Of a stretch of 64,000 bases of DNA, positions 1 through 11,817 are shown piece after piece. The notes below the pieces were generated by a model. That model saw only the letters and a list, made by a program, of their open reading frames with translations. It searched no databases and was not told the origin of the DNA. Position numbers and translations under genes: made by a program. The DNA is from Lineus longissimus (Eukaryota; Nemertea; Pilidiophora; Heteronemertea; Lineidae). The stretch spans positions 16,120,001 to 16,184,000 of the forward strand of contig NC_088319.1 in NCBI RefSeq assembly GCF_910592395.1. The letters are read 5' to 3'. Every line of letters starts with the position of its first letter. Position 1 is the first letter of the stretch.

Positions 1-2695
1 GTCTGTTACGTTTCTCTAAGTTGCTTTTATTTCGCTGATTATGTCGCTGAACGAACATCGCAGTCGTAGACGGAACAAAGCCGCCGAAACGCGAACGCCT
101 ATCCGATTGTTCGACCGAAAGATCAGGACGACGAACAGATGTTCGCGATGTTGTTCTGCGGGCTCTTCGAGAACTCCCTTGTTTTAGTCGATCCGATTTA
201 AGATACGTGTAACATAAAGTTATCTTCTACCGATAACCTGTTTTGATCAAATGGATCCAGTGTTAGACCCTTGTTTTAGTCGATCCGATTTAAGATACGT
301 GTAACATAAAGTTATCTTCTACCGATAACCTGTTTTGATCAAATGGATCCAGTGTTAGACCCAGAACCCTTAGAAATGTGTGCCCATTCACTTGAGTTCC
401 TTGCCTTTAAGTCTGAAACCATTGAAATCGTGAGCGAGCACAGCTTCCCACGATGTTTTGGTTGAGAGAAACCTTATTGGAGCCAAAATGAGGCTTTGAT
501 TAGCCCACCGACCGGGAACAGTTTTCTGATTCACTGAACAGATGACCGGGCACTTCAAACTGTTTGCTGTCACGCCATGTAAATCAGATGGAGGCGTTTT
601 TCCGGTTTAAACTGCTCATCACCTAAAGGTTGTTTCTACTGGAAGGTGGGACTTTTTAGTAGCTGCTGTATGATTCGTCAAATGGCTGCGCTGGCATTTA
701 CGATTGTCAAAAGGAGGCCGTACTTTGAAAATTTGGTATGCGATGATTAGATGCCTTTGGTGGTAATATGGAGTAAGAGACCGACCTCTAATTGAACTGG
801 TCCATCAGATTGACCACTGGTCCAAGCAATTGGCGGTCGCAGTAATAACCTGTTCGGAGAATTCTTTCTAAGCTAATCTTTGCACGAGGTATTCCGTCCC
901 ACATTTACCTGACTGCCAAGTACTTAAGTGCGCCAGAGGAAGAGAAAAAGTTAATAATCTAGTTTCCATGTTAACTAAGAGATATGTTTGCTACCAGTCT
1001 CAGAAAGCAGTGCTCAATCATCTATCAAAGGCATCGATCACTTGTTCCCGTCAACAGTTAGCCAAATTCCAAAAGCTGAACGCTTCGTGCGATTGGACAA
1101 TGTTTGCTAGCCAATCGACTAATAACTACTGTTCCAAGGCAAACATCGCCGTCTCTATGGCTGGAGTTTGTGGAGTGATAAAGATGGAAAGAGCGACTTT
1201 GAATCGATCATCAGCGTATACCAAGCGACGCGATTCGCAGTGAGCACCAAATGCAAACGGTCCAGTGAGTGAACAATCCAAGATACTTTTTAGCTCTCTC
1301 AGCCTATTCGGAAGGCGATTCAAACTGATGCTGGACTAAAGCCGAGGCCCGTGAAGAACGTACTTATGGCAACTGAGCTATAAAGTAATCGTCTCACCGA
1401 TGTTTTAGTACATTGAAGGTGCAGAATTATAGCGCGAATACCGACCGAATGGGATGGCTGCACTCATCTACTCTCACTAAGCCTACCTTCGCCTACATAC
1501 GGCTTAAAAGCCGCATGACAAACAACTTTCACGAGCCTTCCAAGTTGACGCCAAAGGGTCATCATCACCACTTGTTGCTATTGACATTAGCGTTGTCTGG
1601 TCTTGGTCCTCGATTTCTGTATACAAACGGTGAGTTGGCAACCGGCTAATGAGGCCTGTAAATGGATTACCCTTCAGCCATATGATTGATTCAAGCTGCG
1701 TTTGATGTGAAAACGCGAGAGAGTGATGTCCGTGATCTCGTCCCTGGGTGTGGAGGAACAGATGGTGGTGTTATGCGGTCAGGTCGGAGATGGAACAAAG
1801 TGGGTCACTACTGTGATTATTTAGACTGTATAGTGTCAACAAGAAAGGGTAAACCATTACATACGGGCACCCAAATATGGTTACTTCGTTCGATAAACAG
1901 ACGTGCCAAGATGGTTTCCCATGTTTCTGTGCCTGATTCCATTTAAAGAAATCAAATTTCAACTGAGTGGAAAACCAGATTATTTGGTTGCTGTGACAAA
2001 GTGAAGTTGAAATTTCGTTCGAAATATAAAAGCATTACACTCAAAAGATTCTCTCAAAGAGGCCAGCAATTCGACGGCTTTTGATGAAAAATTGAGTTTT
2101 GTGGGTCGGAAAAAGAGTTTTCATTCATCGATAACAGGATTACGGTAAAGATGCTCGGTATCCCAATGTCGGCGGTAAGATTCCGACGAAGGCGGAGATA
2201 AAACTCCACCGGCCACTAATACATAATCTCAGCATCAGAAGGCCAGTTTCTACTATACTGAAGAAGAAACAGAAGCCAGTTAGAACAAAGAAGCGTCGGA
2301 TAAGTTTCAATGTTGGAGTTTACTTTGACAAGATGAAGGGAATCACGTTTGTCAGCAACGATATCCAATTTACTTGAAATCTTCAATAACCAATTATAAG
2401 GGACTTCTCAGTATTTCTTTAACGCTAGAGTAGCTGGTGTTTGAATTATGGTGTTCGATATCATATGTGATCAAGTGGGAGCTCAATTTTATTTGCCACA
2501 TTTCAAGGTTAGAAGATTGAATCTAGCTGTCTGTTGGAGAAATAAGTTTTGTTTGCATAACTTATTTGAAAGCGGCGCTGAACGTGATATTTGGCAACAA
2601 CTCTCACAGGCTGATGGCGATATTTGAAGCAATTAGCCACCTAAACGTCATTCTAAAGGCTTTGTTTGACCGTCTTTTCCCTTTCGTCGTTTTAG
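1..2695. other. 5' flank of the GPCR gene, no recognised gene
   Basis: I find no recognisable exon here. Reading frames are short (under 100 codons) and resemble no family I know. A 43-codon open stretch ends at about 204 on the + strand, but nothing supports it as a gene. Missing upstream exons of the class B GPCR (signal peptide) may lie in this interval or left of the window. An exact tandem duplication at 181-361 is listed separately. Confidence 0.5.
181..361. repeat. Exact 92-bp tandem duplication
   Basis: The segment starting gttttagtcgatcc at 181 recurs without a visible mismatch at 273 and ends with gttagaccc at 361, so the unit is 92 bp in just under two copies. It carries no open frame. 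Complete identity suggests a very recent duplication or an assembly artefact. Confidence 0.9.
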
Positions 2696-5600
2696 GAAAC
2701 CGTGTACGTATCGGAGGAGACCCAGGACCGTCGAATCAGTGAGGAACTTGCCCTTTGTGTCCAAAGGATCAGGTCTGAGGAGTCGCCTGCGGACGGCGGT
2801 AAGTTGGCAAGTTCGATTGCAAACCTCTGACTGTCCTATGCTTCAACGTTTCTCCTGAGCAATACAACTAATTTCCACATCACCTAATTGCCCCTAACCA
2901 CGCTACTGCCAAGATGTCAAGTGGAGGTATTGTGCATCGCTGTGCCCCTTGACAATGAGCTGCCGAGACAAATGACGGATATACATGTATATACAAAAAT
3001 ATCAGCACGAATAGAACGAAAATATGTTGTTCATTTTCGTCATGTATGTCAGAAGCCATGACCAACTTCACTGACATTTGATGGTTCCATCTTATTCTGT
3101 TTCTTATTTCAGATGTCTACTGTGACCTGACGTGGGATGGATTAGTCTGCTGGGGCTACACGCCAGCAGGCACTACAGCGAGCAAGAGCTGTCCAGACTA
3201 TGTCAATAAATTTGACCCCGGGGGTAAGAAAACGAATCGAAGAGGTTGATAACACTGAAAGTGTAGCGATCTGGACAATATGGCTGTTTCATCAACTTCG
3301 TACATCGTCCAATAAATGACGAGAAAATTATAAAGAGAAAAAAAGAGAAAAATATTTTCACGGGAGTCGAACCCGTGACCACCTGATCTAAAGTCCAGCA
3401 TTCTTACCGTTGAACCACCAAGGCTTGTATGCTAGTGGGAGATTTTCTCCGCGTCTCATAGCCAGGCTATGGTGATCTGAACCAAACGTGGTGAGCACAA
3501 GAGAAGCTTAGCGCCTGTAGGTCATTGGGCAACAACCCCCTAGCCCTTTTTAACAGTATTTTTCTTTTCCAAGCCAAAGCCACACGAATATGCATGCCAG
3601 ACGGAAAGTGGTACGAACATCCCAGTTTCAACAAGACTTGGACCAATTTTACAGAATGTTACGCAGACGTCAACAACAATAAGGAGACGAATATATCAGA
3701 TTTTATGAAAGTAAGCAATGCAGAGTTGCTTGGTTATAACAACAGCTTGCGCTGATTTTCGGTTGGGGTCGTACTGAACGTCCAGCGGTATTGCCTCCGT
3801 AGCCGCCGCCCTTGTCTGGAAGCTGAGCAATGTCAATACATTGAGGGTCAAGATAGATTGGAGTTGGCAGTACGCTTATGCGAGATTCGTCCTTTTTACG
3901 AAAGGCTAACCCTGACTCCGACATCTGTGATATATTGCTTTGTAATATATCAGATACTAGACCGTTGAAAAAGGCCGAGTTTCGCGTTTAATTGATAGGT
4001 CAGGGCCCTTTAACCTCATGGAAATGCGTCGGTGATATTGTCTCTTTAATGTCAGAGAAAATAATGTCTTCCCTTTTCTTCCTTGCCACTTCCTGACATC
4101 AATATGATAATAAAACCATAATCTTGTTTGCGCATCCGGACAATTAACGCAAACGTAGCAATGGAACTTTTGCCTTGCATCACATAAAAATGACGGTCGA
4201 TTATGCCATAAAATATTGCTTCGAGCAGAAACCGGAACAGACCACACATTTAATCTTATTTACGATGACTTACCACCGCCCAACACGGCCCAATACTAAA
4301 AATTAAATTATGATTTGGTCGCACGAATTAATGAAATGCCATCATCAATTTGTTTAACCAGATTCTTATAGGAAAAAAATGCGTTTTAAGTAATTAAATG
4401 TTATTAATGACCAGCCGTTTGCAGCAAGTAATTGGAGTCCAAGCCGTGATTTACAAGATTTTACATTCACATTGCATAACACACACATTACCTTCATTTA
4501 TTAAGCGGTCGTGCGTAATAACTAACAAAGCCAGTGTTTTACGAGAACAAATATCTCATTAGACATAATTGATAATTGACTGTGGTTTTGCACGCAGATG
4601 AAAAGAAAGAGATGCTTAGCGTTTGATGATCACCCATCCGCAAGCGCTTGTATTAAAGGACTAGACAGCTTTTCGGGATTATACAGAAACATCGGAAGAC
4701 TGGCCCTTTAACGCACAAGAGGCAAGAGCCAAGAAACAACTTCCTCGCCTCTCTGCAAGATAATCCAATATGTTATCCATTTCAGTATCATATGGCCAAC
4801 ATCCGGCTAATGACGGACGTGGGGTATGGTATCTCCCTCATATCACTTATAACGGCTGTCATTATTATGTTGGCATTCAGGTAAGTCGAAGCTTTGAAAA
4901 AAATATAAAGTATAGAAATAGTCATGACGATTATAATTTTGCAGTCAGGTTTCGTAACAATGAACGTGACAGTGATTTCTGAAGGACATAATTCATGAGA
5001 AACTCAACACGTATACTTATGGCCTGCAGATATACACATATCTATGTGCAGTCATAGCAACAGTTAACCTTCCGATGTTACGAAACATCACCACAGTGCA
5101 AAGCTAGTTGATTCACCGCCGTTTATGAGAAGCCCAGCTAGTGCACGCAGTTTCATGAAGTGTCACTAATTTAGCAGCAAAATTGCAGACACGAAACTAA
5201 ATTCTTTACCATCAACTCAATCGATCCATTTATTATCATAAATACTTTTTCGACACTAGGCGGCTCCACTGTGCCCGTAACACTATCCACGTCCACCTGT
5301 TCTTCTCCTTTATCTTCCGTTCATCCATGTCACTCATGAAAGACAACCTACTGGTGGAGGGTCTGGGATTCCCCTCTGACGTCACTTACACAGCCACAGG
5401 GAATCTCCTGTTCCTATCGGACAGATCGGTAAGTATGACAACCTTGACACCTGTCAAGGTCACATACCCTTTCCTTGACCTTGACTCTTGCCATGGTCAC
5501 GTTACCTTTCCCATGGGTGAAATCACTCAGTCACCCTGGTATTATTCATGCTCTCCAACATGAGTGGCACAATCTGGTATAGCGAGTGAGGTTGATAAAA

Positions 5601-8600
5601 TTTACTTTATGAGGACTGTAGTAAGTATGCCTGTTGGGTCCCAGTTTATTGTCAATATCATAAACTGTTAAAGCTTTAATCCTACAATGGCATTTATTTC
5701 CCTTCTAGCACTGGGAATGCAAACTCTTTTTCACTGTGTTCAACTACTCTCTGATTGTGAACTATGCGTGGATCCTGGTGGAAGGATGCTATCTCCACAC
5801 GCTTCTCTATGTTGTTGTCTACACCGAAAATAGCAGCATATTGTGGTTCGTCTTGGCAGGCTGGGGTAAGTATAGTTATTGTTATCGTCTCTAGGTGTAT
5901 TCACAATGAGACTCGACTGAAAAATATGAAAAATCTACATTCTTCTGCTAATTTCATTGCCAAAAGGCAGCATTTAGTCAATCGTATCCTTTGTGGAATA
6001 AGTACGGCATACAACGATGGGGACTTTCTCGTTTTTCATTGAGATAAAGTATTCTGCATACCAGCGTATTCTGTAATAGCTTGTTCGTATTCATTTTCAG
6101 CTCTTCCTCTTTTATCCATATTACCTTGGGTCATCGTGAGAGCAGAACTAGAAGATAAATTGTAAGTTTTAAAAAGAAGTATGCCGTTCCATAAGGATTG
6201 CACTGGGAATGCAATAGGTTGATGCCCATCAAATTCTAATCAGATACCGTCCTGTGAGATGTCGGTTGCGTGTAATCTAAGCCTAAGTAAATGGCAAAGT
6301 TGAGATAAATGTAATTCGCCTTTTTTTGGAGAGTTATCATAAAGCCGAGTTGAGAATACACTCCGGACGTATACTGGATCGACCTCGTCCTTCCCCCAAC
6401 AGGAAGAGGTGTGGGATGACTATTAACTGCCCCGGGAGTCTAAGCTGAGTGCCACTCGTCCATCACCAGCCTATGCTGGCCTTGATCGAAAAGATTCCGG
6501 CCTGAAATTAGAATTTCCTCGATATAATGATGCAAACATCCATCTGTTCTTTCTTTTCTTATAGCTGCTGGAATGTCCACCATAATGTCGGCTACTTCTG
6601 GATTCTGAAAGGACCAATCGTTTTAACAATTGTGGTAGGTACATCAACTGCCATCTGTTCAACTATCATGAACAATCCTAGCTTGGTTTGTATTCCTTCT
6701 GACTCTCGGTGAGTCTAACCTTCGGAGGCTGAGCATTGACCAGACTTACGTGCAAAATATGACGAGTAAATATAATTCAAAGCTGACTCCAGGGAGAGCA
6801 CCGGTGCACTGTCATTTTCCAAACATTTCGCATGTTGTTTTTGTTTCTAGTTATGTCCATCACATGATGACCCATAGCCAATCAGCCGTCGTAAAAGTCA
6901 TGATCCAGGCTTCGCCAAACTTAAGAAGAAAACGTGACCAGGACCGTTATGTTCTGACATGCCAATAACAATGATAGAGCCTTGAGCAAAAGCACTTTTA
7001 TGCCTGGTATCGCCATGTTAGAAAAGTGTTTCTGCTAGACTGATATTTCTTTTTTCAGATCAACTTCGTCTTCTTCATTCGCATCGTCCGTATTCTGTTT
7101 ACAAAATTAGTTGCTGCTAACAACCAGGAGGCGAGAAAGTTCAGGTACAGGTATGTGTCATTTTACAGCTTTTCATGTATATACACTTAGAACTGCGCAT
7201 GCGCTGTACTGGTTAACGTCACTGCTATAGGTGGAGCCATCTTGCATATTGCATTGATCATCCGCGTACAATCATAACGCGCACCGTTTGAATGACGTCA
7301 TGACATTTTCCACATTTTCGTACTGTCATGTAATAGCTCAAAGGTAATGGAATGCCAATGTACATTTATTGCCCATGTTTGTATTTGCAAACTTTATATA
7401 TCCTTTTTAAAACTCTCTTCTCTGCCCCGTTTTGGACAATGTAAATTTCAGATAAGTAATTGATGTTGTATATTATCTGCTTGCAAGTATTATATGCATC
7501 TTGTTGTGATGTGATATATGTAGTTTACAAAGATCTCGAGGTGATCAGATTTGGTTCTACCAAAGTAATGAATATGTTTAAGTTAGTTACTGAATAGTTA
7601 TGGCATAGAAACCAACGAACCACCTTGGAAAAATATAATTGTTCAGGCAGGCATCAGCGGTAACAGCGTCGTGTGTAATCACCCGTCACCCCTTCCATTC
7701 GGCAAAATGACTCTGCTGAGCAATATCACATACGAATGAAATAATTTTGTCTTCCATCGGACACCGTGGTATCAACTGCACATGGGGTCTTCGGATCCCA
7801 ATGAACTACTCTTTTCTATCAAATCGCGTTCTCTCATTACAATGTAATGTTAATGCATGCATTACTTTAGTGTGTTTTATCGTCCTCCTCGCAATTTGAC
7901 TTTCTCTTTTCTTTAACCATACCAGACCGAATGGCATGTAAGTCAGTCTACTCGGCAGTCAAAATTGCAAATGCATCATTTTCTTTCAAGGCCAAATCAA
8001 TTTTTTTCTCGTTTCTCCAAAACTTGTATTGATTTCTGTACACTTCGGATCAATAAAATCGTGATATTCAAATTGGGGCTAAAATTGTAAGTCTGTGACA
8101 GCCATCTCAAGGCGTTTATTTATTTCAAATATAATCTCTAAAAAACATTTAAGGTTGATTCATATTAACTTAGGAGCTCCAAAAGTGCGAAACATATCCT
8201 TGATGTGCTTGACGCTAATGCATTGTTAGCAGCTTTAGTCTTTAGATTAGATCCTTGAATTAAATTGGTATGGCCTGCGTATGTTCATCTCAGTCTCTTA
8301 AAATTTGGTAGTTGTTCCTCGATGTTTCATAGTTTATAATCTAACATATTCAAAGGTTCTTGATTAACCAGTACGAGAATGCATAACAATAAATTAAATA
8401 TGTCATTATCTAGGAAAAGTGGCACATGGGTATTTTCTACGGATATCCGTACGGATCATGATGATCTGAAGCATGTGTGAAATAAAAATTCGCTCTATTT
8501 CACACAAGGTTCATATCGCCATAGCCTGGCTATAACAGGCAAAGAAAATCTCAACTCTAACATGAAAACCTCTGCGGTTCAACGGTTCAAATGCTGGACT

Positions 8601-10101
8601 TCCAACCTGGTGGTCACGGGTTCGACTCCCCGTGTATCCACAACATTTTTTCTCTTCATTTACCCTCTTTTATTCATTCATGTACATATATATAGTATTA
8701 TTAGTATTATTATCATCATTATTATCAATATCATTTTTATCTTGAAAACCCCTGAACCCGAACTTTACAAACTCAAGTACACAGTGATTTCAGACTGCAT
8801 CCATTGGATGCTTTTGAAGCCAACAGACGATTTAACGTCCGTTGGACTTACGCCTGTCCTTGTACCTCAGCGTTAGGTGATCAGCGTTCATATCAGTAAT
8901 CGCGGTAAACCTTGGAGATGGTCCCTCGTCCGTGCAGATATCCATAGAAAAAGCGCATGCGCCACTTGCCCAAGATGTTGACTCTGATGACAATAATGGG
9001 GTGCGTTCAATATGGCCGCCGGGCGGACATCTTGGTTGGATGTAGCTGGATGTAACGTTGTCAGATTGTCTCTACATTTCAGTGCCAGCTATAGGGCATC
9101 TTAAAACTCATTTTGAAACCTCAATCTGCAAAACATTTAATGGCACAAAACATTTCCTGTTGTTTAATAGTGAACACTGAAATGAATATGATGCTGCTGC
9201 GCGAAAACATTCTTGACAGCTAAGACTTAAGCCCCGGCGAACGAGCGATTTGCACGCTGCGACAGGCGAGGAAGACCACATCCAACTGCTCGTAGATGGA
9301 TTCGTCAGAGGCTATATGCAGGCCATACGTGATGTTTGGAACCTCTCTAACAATATAACCGAACATGCACGTGTAACTGAATCATATTGTATCTTTTCTC
9401 CCCAGGAAACTGGCCAAATCTACACTGGTGCTGATCCCCCTCTTCGGTGTCCATTACATCATCTTCATCGGTTTGCCGGAGAAGTTCGACGAGCGGGCCG
9501 AGGTGACCAAGCTCTACTTCGAGCTGTTCTTCAACTCATTTCAGGTAGGATAGTTACCATAAATGAATAGCACTTATGAAGGAACCACTTGAACTCGAAC
9601 TGGAACTGACTGTAGGAGTTCCTCTACCTGTCGCCAGATGGCACTTTATAGGGTTAAAGATAAAAGTATGGAATAATCAGCGTCTAGGTCACCGTCTGTT
9701 CGAACCCTGGTTTGGTTGCCGGTTTGTCCTTCACACACACAGGTCGAGCTCATTAAGTTTGCAACTAAATTCCTTGCAAGTACAAATCTGATTCTACGGG
9801 ACCAACTTTTCAGGGTTTATTCGTAGCTACGCTCTTCTGCTTCATGAACGGCGAAGTGAAGGCAGAAATCTTGAAGAAGTGGCAAAGATATCAACTGCAG
9901 CGTACCGGTGGCAATTTGAACTTTTCACATTCAATGAAAATGAGTACCTACTCTACTTACGTACAACGGCACAAGAACTCTCCCACTGGATCTCAGAATG
10001 ACAAGGCAGACTTGACGGCGCAGCAGCATAACGGACACACCACCAGTATGACACCGCCATTGCTGGGCGGACAGACAACGAATAATTACTATAGCAATTG
10101 A
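2696..10101 (+). CDS. Class B1 (secretin family) GPCR, parathyroid hormone receptor-like, 5' end not resolved
   Basis: Deduced exons: 2696-2798, 3113-3223, 3574-3710, 4786-4880, 5260-5428, 5709-5865, 6101-6161, 6565-6634, 7059-7150, 9406-9544, 9814-10101. All phases close, giving 473 residues without the signal peptide. The extracellular hormone-binding domain shows six cysteines (LALC, VYC, LVCW, SCPDY, RICMPDG, FTEC). Seven membrane segments follow. Family marks are [14 protein letters not shown] at TM2, [10 protein letters not shown] in TM3, the ECL2 cysteine in [26 protein letters not shown] in TM6 and [13 protein letters not shown] in TM7, followed by NGEVKAEI in helix 8. These fit PTH receptors best, though CRF/calcitonin-type relatives are not excluded. 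It probably couples a peptide hormone to G proteins at the cell surface. The tail is Ser/Thr/Gln-rich with no known motif. The first coding exon or exons were not found. Convergent with SLC17. Confidence 0.88.
3325..3483 (-). mobile_element. tRNA-derived SINE copy
   Basis: On the minus strand, a head containing ccatagcctggctat is followed by a tRNA-like block with an A-box-like segment (TGGTGGTTCAACGG) and a consensus B box (GGTTCGACTCC), then a T-rich tail (tttttctc). The head, tRNA-like body and tail match 8508-8690 on the other strand. A shared head outside the tRNA-like part makes this a SINE rather than a tRNA gene. It lies in a GPCR intron. Confidence 0.7.
8508..8690 (+). mobile_element. 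tRNA-derived SINE copy
   Basis: Second copy of the element at 3325-3483, in the opposite orientation. It shares the head with ccatagcctggctat, the block GGTTCAACGGTTCAAATGCTGG (first 20 bases match the A-box region), the segment GGTGGTCACGGGTTCGACTC containing the B box, and a pyrimidine-rich tail after about 8645. It lies in the 2.3-kb intron before the TM6 exon. Confidence 0.7.
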
Positions 10102-11817
10102 TTATGCAAATGAATTGGTTGTCAGAGGAATAGACGGTCACAGGTGGGATATTGCAAGAGGCTGATTTGTAATTCAGGTTTGACAAAATTATCATAGAAA
10201 ATGTAAATATGCGAGGAATAAAGATCATACACTCCGCTTCGAACTTTTGAAAGCGAACCTGACGCATTAGAGATGCTGGAATTGAGGGGACCAGGTATCA
10301 GGCTGTTCTGTCGTCTGTGTACGTGTCGATGCATAGCCTACTGTACCTGGCTTGCGCACATGCTTCACTTCAAGACTTTTATGTGACGCAAGATGATTCG
10401 ATCGCCAACAGCATGACCAGTCATTAAATTTCTATCTACCATTAGCTAAAGCACGTGACATTTGAGGACGTTTGTGTGACATATCCAGAACATCGCTTGC
10501 CTTCCGACAAAGGTCCGTCTCATGCACTTTTAGGACGGAGCGTAAATTCTGTAAGTACAGGATGGGCAGTACCAGGCCAGAAGCAGGTAATTTACGTAAC
10601 TGTATTATCATGACCATTGGTATCAGTTCGGAAATACACAGAACGAACTAGATTTTGCTATAGCAAATGTAATATTTCATACAAGTCGTATCAGCCTACA
10701 AGTAAGCAGACTCTTACTTTGGGTAACGCGTTTTGTGTTCTAATGTAATACTTTCAGCATAAGGTTGTTGTAAATTATCTCTATTTTGTAATTAAAAAGC
10801 CATCGATTAAAACAATTTTCACGTGTCGATTCGTCTTTGTTAATTTCTACCTTAACCGGCGGTCATGAGATCCTCTTCATGTTACAATCATCCCGATTGG
10901 ACCGATGCAGAGAAGCTGAATGAAATAAACCAATCAGATATCTTCTAACATCACGTATGATATATACGCCTATAAATTGTTTTCACAACTTCCTCTCTAT
11001 GAACCACTTCAGCATACAGTTTATGAACACATTTCTGATAATATTGCACAATTCTGGAAGCAATACTGGTATACACCTCGTGCATTATAAATTAGCGTGG
11101 GCCATTCATTTATAGTACGTAGGCCTACGCACAATTTTACATACTAGCCTACATCCCCCTGTACGCAAACGTACATGTACGTACGCTATAGCCCAGACCA
11201 CACCGCATGCGTGTGACCGCAAAAGGATCGCCAGTCGATACTGGTGTATGTAGTCAATGGCACCGTAACTGTCGATGTGGTCAAGTTGCATAATTAAATA
11301 CAGCGAAACTTGCTTTTGTACAAGTGTAATTTAATGATGTTATGGTAAATGTCTCATCAACATACTTGGTGAAATGTTACGGCGAATATAAATTCTCAAA
11401 TCATTTTAATCCCTTCCATCTGTTTTTATGCCCCTTTGTTCCGTACCTAAATGGATGACCCTTACTACTAAAAATAGTCTATTACGGCACATTCGAATAT
11501 TCACAGTTGTTTTACATATATGACATCTAAAATTTATTTTGAATATAGTTTATGGCACTTCGAATTCACTCAATTACACAACGCATATAGTCCATAACAA
11601 AGCTATCAAGAATATATATTCTTGCTATTACATCATATAGTATGTACACGTACAAGTAACACTTGGCACAAAAACATTAGAACTGAAAATATCACCATGT
11701 GTGTACATAGTAGGCCTACTACCGGTAAACTTCAACGTATCCCGACCAGTAGTTTGTACTCCAGAGCCCAAAACGTTAAGGGCAAAGAAAATAGTCTATA
11801 GTCTTTTAGTAAACGTC
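10102..11817. other. Convergent 3' UTRs and intergenic spacer
   Basis: This separates the GPCR stop (10101, +) from the SLC17 stop (11818, -). An AATAAA at about 10924 is a plausible poly(A) signal for the GPCR. TTTATT at about 11532 (AATAAA on the minus strand) would serve SLC17. I see no coding sequence. Confidence 0.5.

Noticed and set aside
3360-3425. Possible functional tRNA genes here and at 8571-8640
   Set aside because: The block lacks a full acceptor stem, its anticodon stem is broken, and the two copies share non-tRNA flanks, so a SINE explains them better.
9250-9570. 106-codon frame as a separate small gene
   Set aside because: It overlaps the TM6 exon of the GPCR (9406-9544) in another frame and has no features of its own.
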